Shown one piece after another: positions 56,905-64,000 of a stretch of 64,000 nt of DNA. Each line of letters starts with the position of its first letter. The first letter of the stretch is position 1. The position numbers and the translations under genes were made by a program. Source of the stretch: Clostridium sardiniense (lineage in GTDB: Bacteria > Bacillota > Clostridia > Clostridiales > Clostridiaceae); the NCBI RefSeq assembly GCF_016907995.1, contig NZ_JAFBDA010000008.1:62001-126000 (forward strand), written 5' to 3'. The notes beneath the pieces are model-generated. The model saw nothing but the letters and a program-made list of their open reading frames with translations. It was not told the DNA's origin and made no database searches.

Positions 56905-57453
56905 ATGAATAGAAATGGAAATACTAAAAAAATGATAATTAATGCATTATTACTTGGAATAGGAGCTATACTTCATCAAATTACACCAGCACTTGGATTG
57001 CCAATGCAACCTGACTTTGCACTTGTTATGCTATTTATAATAATGATTATAAATAATGCAGATTATAAGACTTCATTAATTGCAGGAATTATAACAGGAG
57101 TATTTACAGCTATGACTACTAAATTCCCTGGAGGACAAGTTCCTAATATGATAGATAAAATAGTTACTGTAAATCTTATATTTATTATGATGTTTGCTAT
57201 GAATAAGATTAAGATGCTAAAAGATATGTCAGAAAGTAAGAGAAGATTGACTCAAAGTGCAATTATATTCCCAATTGGTACTTTAATAAGTGGTGTGACC
57301 TTCTTAGGTTCAGCTAGTATATTAGTTGGATTACCAGCAGGATTTGAAGCTTTATTTATGGCAGTAGTAATTCCAGCAGTAGCTATAAATTTAATTGCAG
57401 GATGTATGTTATTTAAGATAGTTAGTACTTCAATGAAGAGAGCTTTGGCATAG
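56905..57453 (+). CDS. trpP: Tryptophan transporter TrpP
   Basis: A 182-residue membrane protein with about five to six spans, matching the TrpP/YhaG family in length and in the LGLPMQPDFALVMLFI, LIAGIITGVFTAMTTKFPGGQ and NMIDKIVT segments. It imports tryptophan. A Trp T-box controls it directly. AAGGAGAG precedes ATG 56905. Two tiny membrane protein genes follow 55 bases later. Confidence 0.88.
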   Translation: MNRNGNTKKMIINALLLGIGAILHQITPALGLPMQPDFALVMLFIIMIINNADYKTSLIAGIITGVFTAMTTKFPGGQVPNMIDKIVTVNLIFIMMFAMNKIKMLKDMSESKRRLTQSAIIFPIGTLISGVTFLGSASILVGLPAGFEALFMAVVIPAVAINLIAGCMLFKIVSTSMKRALA

Positions 57454-57508
57454 AGTGAATATATTAATTATATAATATATATGTAACGATAACTTAAGGA
57501 GAATATAG

Positions 57509-57718
57509 ATGGGAGAGTCAATAGTCAATAGTGTATCTAACCTTAAGAATAGTTTTGGAATCTTAATAGCTATAGGAGCTATAATTGGAATGTTAAGTGG
57601 ATTTATATTTCAAGATATTGAAGTGGATGCAGGACTTTGTATTGGTGCTTCAATAGGAGTGCTTCTAGAGAGTGTGTTAGGAGGAAGAAACAATAAAAAA
57701 CAGGAAAAAATTAAATGA
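57509..57718 (+). CDS. Small glycine-rich membrane protein A
   Basis: A 69-residue protein of unknown function: a short amphipathic N-terminus (VNSVSNLKNSFG), a hydrophobic segment IAIGAIIGMLSGFIF, a short polar turn (QDIEVDA), a second hydrophobic segment (GLCIGASIGVLLESVLGG) and a basic tail. Gly residues recur every 4 positions (G-x3-G), as in helix-packing motifs. Its stop overlaps the start of the next gene by ATGA. The next protein is a paralogue: both have LK-x-SFG then G-x3-G pairs. ATG 57509 has AGGAG upstream. Confidence 0.68.
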   Translation: MGESIVNSVSNLKNSFGILIAIGAIIGMLSGFIFQDIEVDAGLCIGASIGVLLESVLGGRNNKKQEKIK

Positions 57719-57909
57719 ATGTATCTGAAAATAAATTTTTATTAAGTCTTAAGAAAAGTTTTGGAAGCTTAATAATAGTTGGAATGATGGCAGGCTTACT
57801 TATAGGAATCCTACTTAATCAAATTGGAGTTTGGATTACTATAGGGGTAGGTGTTGGAGCTGGACTTGATAATTTAATTAAAAATTCAGAGAAAAGTACA
57901 AAAGAATAA
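57715..57909 (+). CDS. Small glycine-rich membrane protein B (paralogue of A)
   Basis: A 64-residue protein sharing the plan of the preceding one: KKSFGSLIIVGMMAGLLIGI, a turn, then WITIGVGVGAGLDNLI and a charged tail. The two starts overlap by four bases, so translation is coupled and the products may form a heteromeric membrane unit. I do not recognise the family. No double-Gly leader is visible, so a class IIb bacteriocin is not supported. A clear terminator follows. Confidence 0.65.
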   Translation: MNVSENKFLLSLKKSFGSLIIVGMMAGLLIGILLNQIGVWITIGVGVGAGLDNLIKNSEKSTKE

Positions 57910-57915
57910 TTATAT

Positions 57916-57956
57916 AAAAAGCTACTAGAATTTAATATATTCTAGTAGCTTTTTAG
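57916..57956 (+). terminator. Terminator after the small membrane protein pair
   Basis: AAAAAGCTACTAGAA and TTCTAGTAGCTTTTT are perfect 15-bp arms. Confidence 0.92.
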
Positions 57957-58175
57957 TTAATTAAGATAAAAGTTATTTAGGAAATATATAAATTTAATAT
58001 TGTGTAGTTTTATTACAAATTTAAATATATTGCTACATATATACCTATAATATCCAATATATCGTTGAATCATAGATAAATTTATCTTATAATGATAAAT
58101 GTTAACAAATAAAGAATAAATAATTAATTAATAATGAATATATATATTGGGATTAAAGGGGAGAAATTACAAGGT

Positions 58176-60140
58176 ATGAATAGAAGGAAATTAAATACAA
58201 TAGTTAAAACTACATTACTTATGGCAGCTATATCTATAGCTCCATTGTTTGCTGGTGGAACAGCTGCAAATGCAAGTGCAGCTACTGAACAAGAATTTTT
58301 ATCAGCAATAAGTAAGTATAATCAAAAAGAGGTTATTGTTGAAAATGGTATATCTTTAAGAAAAGGAGAATCATTAGATTTATCTAAATATCCGGATTGG
58401 GAGATGTCTAATAGTAATACAGTAACTATAAATGATAAAGGAGTTGTAACTCCTAAAAATTCAGGGACTGTTTATTTAACTAAGAAAATAGGGGATAAGG
58501 TTCATGTATTTGAAATATATGTACCTAAAAATAGTTCAAGTACTTATTCAGCACCAAAATCAAATACGGTAGATAGAGATCATTATAAAGTATTTATAGA
58601 TGCAGGTCATGGTGGACATGATAACGGAGCTTATGGAAATGGGGTATATGAAGATGAATTAAATCTTCAAATTGCACTAAGAATTCAAAAAAAATTAGAA
58701 GCTAAGGGTATAGAAGTAAGAATGAGTAGAACATCTGATGTATATCTTTCATTAGAAGAAAGATCAGAACTTGCAAATGAATATGCTCCAGATGTATTTG
58801 TATCTAACCATATAAACTCATTTGACCAAGAAAGTGCAAATGGAATAGAAACATATCACCATAGAGATAAAACTCAGTACAAGCCTTTAAGTGATAATAT
58901 ACAAAATAATGCAATTAAATCAACAGGCGCAGTAAATAGAGGAGTTAAGTCTGCAAATTTCGCTGTACTTAGAGAAACTAATATGCCTTCATCATTATTT
59001 GAAGCTGGATTTATATCAAATAAAGCAGAATCAAGTAAATTAAAAACTGATGAATATCAAGAAAAGTTAGCTACATCAATTGCAGATGGAATTGAAAAGT
59101 ATTTAAAAGATAATATTAAATTAAATGGTAATACAGATAAGCCAGAAGAAAAACCGGATACTAAGCCAGAAGTTAAACCAGAAGAAAAGCCAGATACTAA
59201 ACCTGAAGTAAAACCAGAAACTACAAAGACAGGAAAAGTAACAGCAAGTGCATTAAATGTAAGAAGTGGAGCTTCAACAAAACATTCAGTAATAGGAAGT
59301 TTATCAAAGGGTTCAACTGTTGAAATAGTATCAACATCAAATGGATGGCACAAAATAAAATATAAAAATGGTTTTGGGTATGTATCAGCAGAATATGTTA
59401 CTATAAATTCAACGCCAAGTAAGCCAGAAGTTAAACCGGAAGAAAAGCCAGATACTAAACCTGAAGTAAAACCAGAAACTACAAAGATAGGAAAAGTAAC
59501 AGCAAGTGCATTAAATGTAAGAAATGGAGCTTCAACAAAAAATAAAGTAATAGGAAGCTTATCAAAGGGAGCAACTGTTGAGATAGTATCAACATCAAAT
59601 GGATGGCACAAAATAAAATATAAGAATAGTTACGGATATGTATCAGCAGATTACGTTACTGTAAATTCCAATAATTCATCAAACACAAATAAACCATCAA
59701 CAAATACTCCAAGTACAAGCACTAAAACTGGAAAAGTAACAGCAAGTGCACTAAATGTAAGAAATGGAGCTTCAACAAAAAATAAAGTAATAGGAAGCTT
59801 ATCAAAGGGAGCAACTGTTGAGATAGTGTCAACATCAAATGGGTGGCACAAAATAAAGTATAAGAATGGTTATGGATATATATCAGCTGATTATGTAAGT
59901 GTAAATAATTCATCAAGCACAAATAAACCATCAACAAACACTCCGAGTACAAGCACTAAAACTGGAAAAGTTAAAGCAAGTGCATTAAATGTAAGAAATG
60001 GAGCTTCAACAAAGAATAAAATAATAGGAAGTTTATCAAGAGGAGCTAAAGTTGAAATAGTATCAACATCAAAGGGATGGCACAAAATAAAGTATAAGAA
60101 CGGATATGGATACGTATCAGCAGATTATATAACTTTATAG
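58176..60140 (+). CDS. N-acetylmuramoyl-L-alanine amidase with four SH3 repeats
   Basis: A 654-residue secreted cell-wall hydrolase. The signal peptide (1-36) ends near ANASAA. Residues 40-125 look like an Ig-like domain. The Amidase_3 domain follows (about 140-325): zinc ligands in DAGHGG, YEDELNL and SNHINSF, and the catalytic Glu in EAGFIS. A linker of Pro/Glu/Lys repeats precedes four near-identical bacterial SH3 domains (DNA 59232-59405, 59490-59663, 59730-59903, 59964-60137). It cleaves the bond between muramic acid and the peptide stem. I chose ATG 58176 over 58134, because GGGGAG lies only upstream of the later start. Confidence 0.9.
   Translation: MNRRKLNTIVKTTLLMAAISIAPLFAGGTAANASAATEQEFLSAISKYNQKEVIVENGISLRKGESLDLSKYPDWEMSNSNTVTINDKGVVTPKNSGTVYLTKKIGDKVHVFEIYVPKNSSSTYSAPKSNTVDRDHYKVFIDAGHGGHDNGAYGNGVYEDELNLQIALRIQKKLEAKGIEVRMSRTSDVYLSLEERSELANEYAPDVFVSNHINSFDQESANGIETYHHRDKTQYKPLSDNIQNNAIKSTGAVNRGVKSANFAVLRETNMPSSLFEAGFISNKAESSKLKTDEYQEKLATSIADGIEKYLKDNIKLNGNTDKPEEKPDTKPEVKPEEKPDTKPEVKPETTKTGKVTASALNVRSGASTKHSVIGSLSKGSTVEIVSTSNGWHKIKYKNGFGYVSAEYVTINSTPSKPEVKPEEKPDTKPEVKPETTKIGKVTASALNVRNGASTKNKVIGSLSKGATVEIVSTSNGWHKIKYKNSYGYVSADYVTVNSNNSSNTNKPSTNTPSTSTKTGKVTASALNVRNGASTKNKVIGSLSKGATVEIVSTSNGWHKIKYKNGYGYISADYVSVNNSSSTNKPSTNTPSTSTKTGKVKASALNVRNGASTKNKIIGSLSRGAKVEIVSTSKGWHKIKYKNGYGYVSADYITL
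59232..60137 (+). repeat. Four tandem SH3-domain coding repeats
   Basis: Four copies of a 174-base unit encoding GKVTASALNVRNGAST-type SH3 domains, starting at 59232, 59490, 59730 and 59964 (spacings 258, 240 and 234). Copies 2 and 3 are almost identical in DNA. The PEEKPDTKPEVKP linker also occurs twice (about 59155-59225 and 59418-59488). This is a substrate for recombination and copy-number change. Confidence 0.9.
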
Positions 60141-60188
60141 GATAAGATAATATTATTAAATGTAAGCATAATTCAATAATTAGATATG

Positions 60189-60222
60189 TAATAAGATAGG
60201 CTGTATGCCTATCTTATTTTTT
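60189..60222. terminator. Bidirectional terminator between the amidase and a convergent gene
   Basis: ATAAGATAGGC (60191-60201) and GCCTATCTTAT (60207-60217), then TTTTT. It overlaps the stop codon of the minus-strand gene. Confidence 0.85.
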
Positions 60223-60453
60223 GTCATAATCATGTGAAGGATCAACTGCACCTGCTAATGTAGTTTGTTTATTTGTTTGTACTCTTGGATTAATATAAGA
60301 TAATATTTCCTCATTTGAAAATCTATCATTAATTTTAATATTATCTAAATCTTTATTAAGAGAAGTTATCATATCTGCGTCACTAGACTCAGTTACATTG
60401 GTTTTTAGTATATGAGCTAACACACCTATAGGATTTCCATTTTCATCTTTCAT
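60214..60453 (-). CDS. Hypothetical small protein, 79 residues
   Basis: I do not recognise this protein. Start ATG 60453 (minus strand) has GGAGGT 8 bases upstream. It is hydrophilic, with no membrane span, signal or Cys. The opening MKDENGNPIGVLAHILK and the acidic middle (DADMITSLNKDLDNIKINDRFSNEE) look globular, and the tail is GAVDPSHDYDKK. Codon use fits the chromosome. It is the only minus-strand gene in this part of the window and is divergent from the CODH-like gene. Confidence 0.6.
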   Translation of the reverse strand: MKDENGNPIGVLAHILKTNVTESSDADMITSLNKDLDNIKINDRFSNEEILSYINPRVQTNKQTTLAGAVDPSHDYDKK

Positions 60454-60689
60454 CTCAATTACCTCCTTACCTTCAAATGTATTATTTGCATTAATGAATG
60501 TTTAATTCATGGGAAATTAAGTGAAAAATTTATTATTATGTTAAGAATAGGTACTTATAGAGATATTAAAAAGACTCTTTTATATAGTAAAAAGAAATAT
60601 AAATAATATTAAAAAATAGGCAAATAATATTAAATGATATTAATTTATAGAAGTAATATTTAAGTATAGAAGGGAGATTAATATAAAAT

Positions 60690-62606
60690 ATGAGGGAAAC
60701 AATTAGAGAAAAATTAGAAGGTCGCGTGAGTTACCATGACTCTGTTGAAGAGATGTTAAAGAGAATACAAACTGATGGACTTTCAAGTGTATTTTCAAGA
60801 TGGGAACCACAAGAAAAAATAAGATGTAAATTCTGTCTTGAAGGATTAAGTTGTCAATTATGTACACAAGGTCCTTGTAGAATTAATGAAAAAACAGGAG
60901 CTGATAAGGGAGTTTGTGGTATCGGAGCAGATGCCATGGCTATGAGAAATTTTCTTATGAGAAATATAATGGGTGCAGCTACATATGCACATCATGCATT
61001 TGAAGCTTTTAGAACACTTAGATCTACTGGTGAAGGTAAATCTCCATTTAAAATAAAAGATGAAACTAAACTAAAATGGATGTGTGAAAAAGTAGGAATA
61101 GATGCTAATCAAGATATTAATAAACTTGCTGTTCAATTAGCCGATTTTCTTGATAAAGAGATGAATGTTAGTCCTGATCAATCTAGTATAATGACGGAAG
61201 CCTTTGCTCCACAAAAAAGAAAATCAGTATGGAGAAAGCTTCATATTTATCCTTCTGGTATTGAGCATGAAGTTCAAAACTCAATTGCAAGCTGTTTAAC
61301 AAATGTTGACGGAGATTATGTATCACTTGCTACAAAAGCTCTTAGATTAGGATTATCTACAATATATACAGCACAAATAGGACTTGAAATGGTGCAAGAT
61401 ATTTTATTTGGAACTCCTATGCCTCATGAAGTTAATGTTGACTTAGGTATAATGGATCCTGACTATGTAAATATAGTATTTAATGGACATCAACCTTGGA
61501 TAGGGGCAATTACAATAGAAAAACTTAGAAAAGGTGAATATAAAGATGAAGCTATAGCGGCAGGTGCTAAAGGGATTAGAGTAGTTGGTTCTATTGAAAC
61601 AGGTCAAGAATTACTACAAAGATACGAAGTTGATGATGTATTCGTTGGTCTTATGGGCAATTGGCTAGCTATAGAACCACTCTTAGCTACTGGTACAGTA
61701 GATGCAATCGCTATGGACGAAAACTGTTCACCTCCAGCTATAGATCAATATGCTGAAAAATATCAAATAGCATTAGTTAGTATAAGTACAATAATAGGTG
61801 TACCTGGTGCTGAACATAAGATTCCATATTATCCAGAAAAGGCTGATGAAATGTCAGATAGTTTAATTAAGATAGCAATAGATAACTTTAAGAAAAGATA
61901 TGGTAAAATTGAACCTATGGTACCTAAACATGTTACAAAAGCTATATCAGGATTTTCAACAGAAGCTGTTTTAAGTGCTCTTGGAGGTAAAATTGATCCA
62001 TTAGTTGATGTAATTGCAGCAGGCAAAATAAAAGGTGTCGTTGCACTTGCAAACTGTTCCACTTTGAGAAACGGTCCTCAAGATTGGAATACAGTTAATA
62101 TAACAAAAGAATTAATAAAAAGAGATATATTAGTAGTGGCCGGAGGTTGTGGTAATCACGCTCTTGAAGTAGCAGGATTATGCAACTTAGATTCTGTAGA
62201 AAAATATGCAGGAGAAGGTTTAAAGGAAATATGTAATATGCTTAAAATACCTCCTGTATTAAGCTTTGGTACTTGTACTGATACAGGTAGAATATCAATG
62301 CTTGTTACGGCCTTAGCAGATCATCTTCATGTTGATATTCCAGACCTTCCTATAGCAGTTACTGCTCCAGAATGGATGGAACAAAAAGCTACTATAGATG
62401 GTATATTTGCAGTAGCATATGGAGCATATACACATTTATCTCCTACTCCATTTGTTACTGGTGCTCCTAAATTAGTAAAACTTCTTACAGAAGATGTTGA
62501 GGGGTTAACAGGTGGTAAGGTAGCTTTAGGAGATGATCCGTTTGAAGCAGCAAAGGCTATAGAAGCTCATATAATAAGTAAAAGAAAAAAACTTGGACTT
62601 AAATAA
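60690..62606 (+). CDS. Carbon-monoxide-dehydrogenase-like protein with a hybrid-type C cluster
   Basis: A 638-residue protein of the CooS type. The B cluster ligands are C55, C58, C63 and C76. The D cluster is a short C-x2-C (C46, C49) instead of the longer C-x7-C. For the C cluster, H267, C346 (MDENCSPP), C456, C487 and C529 (FGTCTDTGR) are kept, but the site of the canonical Cys (GMCCTGNE in CooS-II) is GSIETGQE, giving Glu303. HCP also uses a Glu at the equivalent point. K566 (EWMEQK) is kept. No CooC, CooF or ACS gene is adjacent. It may therefore be a hydroxylamine-type reductase or stress enzyme. GGGAG lies 13 bases before ATG 60690. Confidence 0.88.
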   Translation: MRETIREKLEGRVSYHDSVEEMLKRIQTDGLSSVFSRWEPQEKIRCKFCLEGLSCQLCTQGPCRINEKTGADKGVCGIGADAMAMRNFLMRNIMGAATYAHHAFEAFRTLRSTGEGKSPFKIKDETKLKWMCEKVGIDANQDINKLAVQLADFLDKEMNVSPDQSSIMTEAFAPQKRKSVWRKLHIYPSGIEHEVQNSIASCLTNVDGDYVSLATKALRLGLSTIYTAQIGLEMVQDILFGTPMPHEVNVDLGIMDPDYVNIVFNGHQPWIGAITIEKLRKGEYKDEAIAAGAKGIRVVGSIETGQELLQRYEVDDVFVGLMGNWLAIEPLLATGTVDAIAMDENCSPPAIDQYAEKYQIALVSISTIIGVPGAEHKIPYYPEKADEMSDSLIKIAIDNFKKRYGKIEPMVPKHVTKAISGFSTEAVLSALGGKIDPLVDVIAAGKIKGVVALANCSTLRNGPQDWNTVNITKELIKRDILVVAGGCGNHALEVAGLCNLDSVEKYAGEGLKEICNMLKIPPVLSFGTCTDTGRISMLVTALADHLHVDIPDLPIAVTAPEWMEQKATIDGIFAVAYGAYTHLSPTPFVTGAPKLVKLLTEDVEGLTGGKVALGDDPFEAAKAIEAHIISKRKKLGLK

Positions 62607-62699
62607 TATTTTTAATGAATTGGCTATGGTTTAATAAAGTTAGGTTATTGAATAACTAATATGTACAACAGAGCTACTTTATTATATTTTTAGTATTTG

Positions 62700-62745
62700 T
62701 GCACACCCTTTAGTGAAATTTTTGCTAGGTGGTGTGTATTTTATT
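62700..62745 (+). terminator. Terminator after the CODH-like gene
   Basis: CACACC (62702-62707) and GGTGTG (62731-62736), extended by GC/GT pairs, then ATTTTATT. The rest of the gap to 63021 holds a 19-codon open frame with no support and the ssrA promoter. Confidence 0.7.
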
Positions 62746-62935
62746 ATTAAAATACAATTTATGTAAAATATGAAAATATGTTTTTTAAATATAATAGGAT
62801 ATATGATATCAGAAAATAAATATGAAGCTGTTAAGTTATTAAATGAAATTTTGAAAAAATAGTGTATTTAAGGTAAGTTTAAAAAATATTAAAATCTTTT
62901 GGCTTAATATGAATTAGTTTCAGCATGTAGGTAAG

Positions 62936-62964
62936 TTGACAGTGAAGAATATGTGCTATATAAT
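62936..62964 (+). promoter_or_regulatory. Promoter of ssrA
   Basis: A consensus TTGACA (62936-62941), a 17-base spacer and TATAAT (62959-62964). It gives a 5' leader of about 50 bases that is removed by processing. Confidence 0.9.
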
Positions 62965-63021
62965 TAGTTCATAAAACAAAATTGAATATAAGCGTTTTGC
63001 AAAATCAAATTTACCTAACAT

Positions 63022-63378
63022 GGGGATGTTTTGGCTTCGACGGGGGTAAGTGAGGTTTGGTAAGCGGGCCGAGGGAAGCATGGTGCCTCGATAATAAAGT
63101 ATGCATTAAAGATAAACGCAGAAGACAATTTTGCATTAGCAGCTTAATATAGCTGTTCATCAGCCCTAGATTGCCCACGGTCTAGGATCCTGGTGTCATT
63201 ATAAGTGGGGAACCGAGCTTAGCAAAGCTTTGAGCTAAGAACGGAATTTATGAAGCTAGCAATCTAGTTACCCGTCTGTAGGTGTTCTAGAAAGCGAAAT
63301 TTAATATGCAGACTACGCTCGTAGAAAGCTAGACGGAGCTACTTTCGGACACGGGTTCGACACCCGTCATCTCCACCA
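63022..63378 (+). ncRNA. ssrA: tmRNA (SsrA) with tag AEDNFALAA
   Basis: The RNA runs from GGGGATG to an encoded CCA at 63376-63378. The first seven bases pair with CATCTCC to form the acceptor stem, and GGGTTCGACACCC is the T-arm. The tag reading frame is at 63118-63147 with resume codon GCA and sequence AEDNFALAA-stop. tmRNA with SmpB frees stalled ribosomes and marks the incomplete protein for proteolysis. The same tag is known in C. perfringens. The typical start GGGGATGTTTTGGCTTCGAC is at 63022. Confidence 0.97.
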
Positions 63379-63385
63379 TAGAATA

Positions 63386-63418
63386 AATCCACGATAGAGA
63401 TATCGTGGATTTTTTGAG
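63386..63418 (+). terminator. Terminator of ssrA
   Basis: AATCCACGATA and TATCGTGGATT around GAGA, then TTTT. Confidence 0.92.
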
Positions 63419-63526
63419 TATAGAAAAGAAAAATAGAGATTAAGTCATAGCTTAATACCAATAGATATGCATAGAGATTTAACAGTTCAGTTTTGATTTA
63501 CAATTTTCGAAAGATTGAGATAAGGA

Positions 63527-63660
63527 ATGCTTGGACAATATTAGGTCCATTTTTTGAAGAGCATTTATTTAGAGGATTATTTTTAATAGTATAGCTTATA
63601 TTGTAGGATTCATTGAGAATAAGTTTAGTTATAAATTCTTTAGAGAGTAGATTAATTCTG
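63527..63660 (+). pseudogene. Possible CPBP (CAAX) protease remnant
   Basis: From 63529 a frame reads AWTILGPFFEEHLFRGLFLIV and then a stop; a shifted frame continues as NSIAYIVGFIENKFSYKFF. The EExxFRG motif of intramembrane CPBP proteases is intact within about 20 residues, but there is no start or full domain. It looks like a decayed fragment; chance is not excluded. The surrounding 63420-63800 is AT-rich, with one weak hairpin (GAGTAGA/CTGCTC, about 63646-63668). Confidence 0.4.
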
Positions 63661-63801
63661 CTCTTTTTTAATTACAAGGAAATTATATTGATAAAAAATA
63701 AATTTAAATTAATATTTGAATTTTATCTATAATTTTAGACTGTAATACTAAGAATAATATAGTATTCAATGACAAATATAAATATTATAAGAGGTGAAAA
63801 A

Positions 63802-63954
63802 ATGAGTAATAAACATAAGAATAGTAAGAAGAAAATGGCATCTTTAGGTCTTAGGAAAGATGAAAATGGAGATTATAAATATATTGATCCTAATGATACA
63901 ACTTCAGAATTTGTTCCAGTAAGAAATAATATATCAAAGTCTACAAAGCATTAA
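63802..63954 (+). CDS. Hypothetical small basic protein, 50 residues
   Basis: A 50-residue, Lys-rich protein (MSNKHKNSKKKMASLGLRKD, then DENGDYKYIDPNDTTSEF). I chose ATG 63802 because AGAGGTG precedes it by about 6 bases; an in-frame ATG at 63769 lacks such a site. I recognise no family. The basic N-terminus and acidic centre suggest a small RNA- or protein-binding factor, but this is only a guess. It is the last gene in the window. Confidence 0.55.
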   Translation: MSNKHKNSKKKMASLGLRKDENGDYKYIDPNDTTSEFVPVRNNISKSTKH

Positions 63955-64000
63955 TGAGTATACATAAAAAATATATTAATATTCCCTTAGATTAGTCTAG

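Noticed and set aside
57509..57909. Two-peptide (class IIb) bacteriocin
   Set aside because: G-x3-G motifs are present, but there is no double-glycine leader, no immunity gene and no export ABC transporter nearby.
59057..59611. Long open frame on the minus strand inside the amidase
   Set aside because: It mirrors the repeated Lys/Pro/Glu and SH3 codons and has no ribosome binding site; it is a shadow of the repeats.
62803..62862. A 19-codon frame (MISENKYEAVKLL...) between the CODH-like gene and ssrA
   Set aside because: Short, with only a weak AGGAT upstream and no recognisable homologue; it could be chance in AT-rich DNA.

Overview
The window is about 64 kb of very AT-rich DNA with short intergenic gaps, strong AGGAGG-type ribosome binding sites, many hairpin-plus-T-run terminators and two T-box leaders. 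Together with the gene set (SpoVR, spore photoproduct lyase, SmpB/tmRNA with an AEDNFALAA tag, NfnAB, membrane pyrophosphatase) this points to an anaerobic, spore-forming Clostridium sensu stricto chromosome. The tag is the one I associate with C. perfringens and relatives. I make no species claim.

Layout. 1-5.7 kb: the end of spoVR, rubrerythrin, two small unknown proteins, pssA (minus strand), a diacylglycerol-kinase-like gene, a membrane protein, and a soluble PRC/MgtE_N/CBS protein behind a structured leader. 5.8-10.4 kb: a Cys-type T-box, cysK-cysE, queG, plsC and nth. 10.6-18 kb: a DMT exporter (minus strand), then cell-wall genes: ddl, a VanR/VanS-like two-component pair, a GH25 lysozyme and a VanW protein. 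18-24.2 kb: a HAD phosphatase, spore photoproduct lyase, trmL, degV, a BMP lipoprotein and rpoN. 24.3-30.3 kb: the glycolytic run cggR-gapA-pgk-tpiA-gpmI with a recognisable CggR operator.

30.4-38.3 kb: a glycoside island lies between gpmI and the distal glycolytic gene eno: a PTS EIIBCA, a GH38 mannosidase, an RpiR regulator, a GH1 phospho-glycosidase and a ROK kinase. 38.4-47.3 kb: a DUF2871 membrane protein behind a perfect 52-bp palindrome, a mini protein kinase, eno, secG, hppA, an rnr gene broken by one in-frame TAA, and smpB. 47.5-54.4 kb: a sigma-54 activator, an iron alcohol dehydrogenase with a -24/-12 promoter, nfnAB and a second DMT transporter. 54.5-60.5 kb: a membrane-anchored glycerophosphodiesterase, a Trp-type T-box with trpP, two tandem tiny membrane proteins, an SH3-repeat amidase and an orphan small protein. 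60.7-64 kb: a solitary carbon-monoxide-dehydrogenase-like protein, the tmRNA gene and a small hypothetical protein.

How it fits together. The window holds sugar uptake and lower glycolysis, fermentative redox balancing (NfnAB, alcohol dehydrogenase, pyrophosphatase), cell-wall synthesis and remodelling, and ribosome rescue. The strongest candidate for something unusual is the CODH-like protein. It keeps five of six C-cluster ligands but has Glu where the catalytic cluster normally has Cys, as in hybrid-cluster proteins, and it has no maturation or ACS partner nearby. Also notable are the nonsense-interrupted rnr, the sigma-54 circuit, the shifted catalytic Cys of the spore photoproduct lyase, the 52-bp palindrome, and the pair of tiny glycine-rich membrane proteins.
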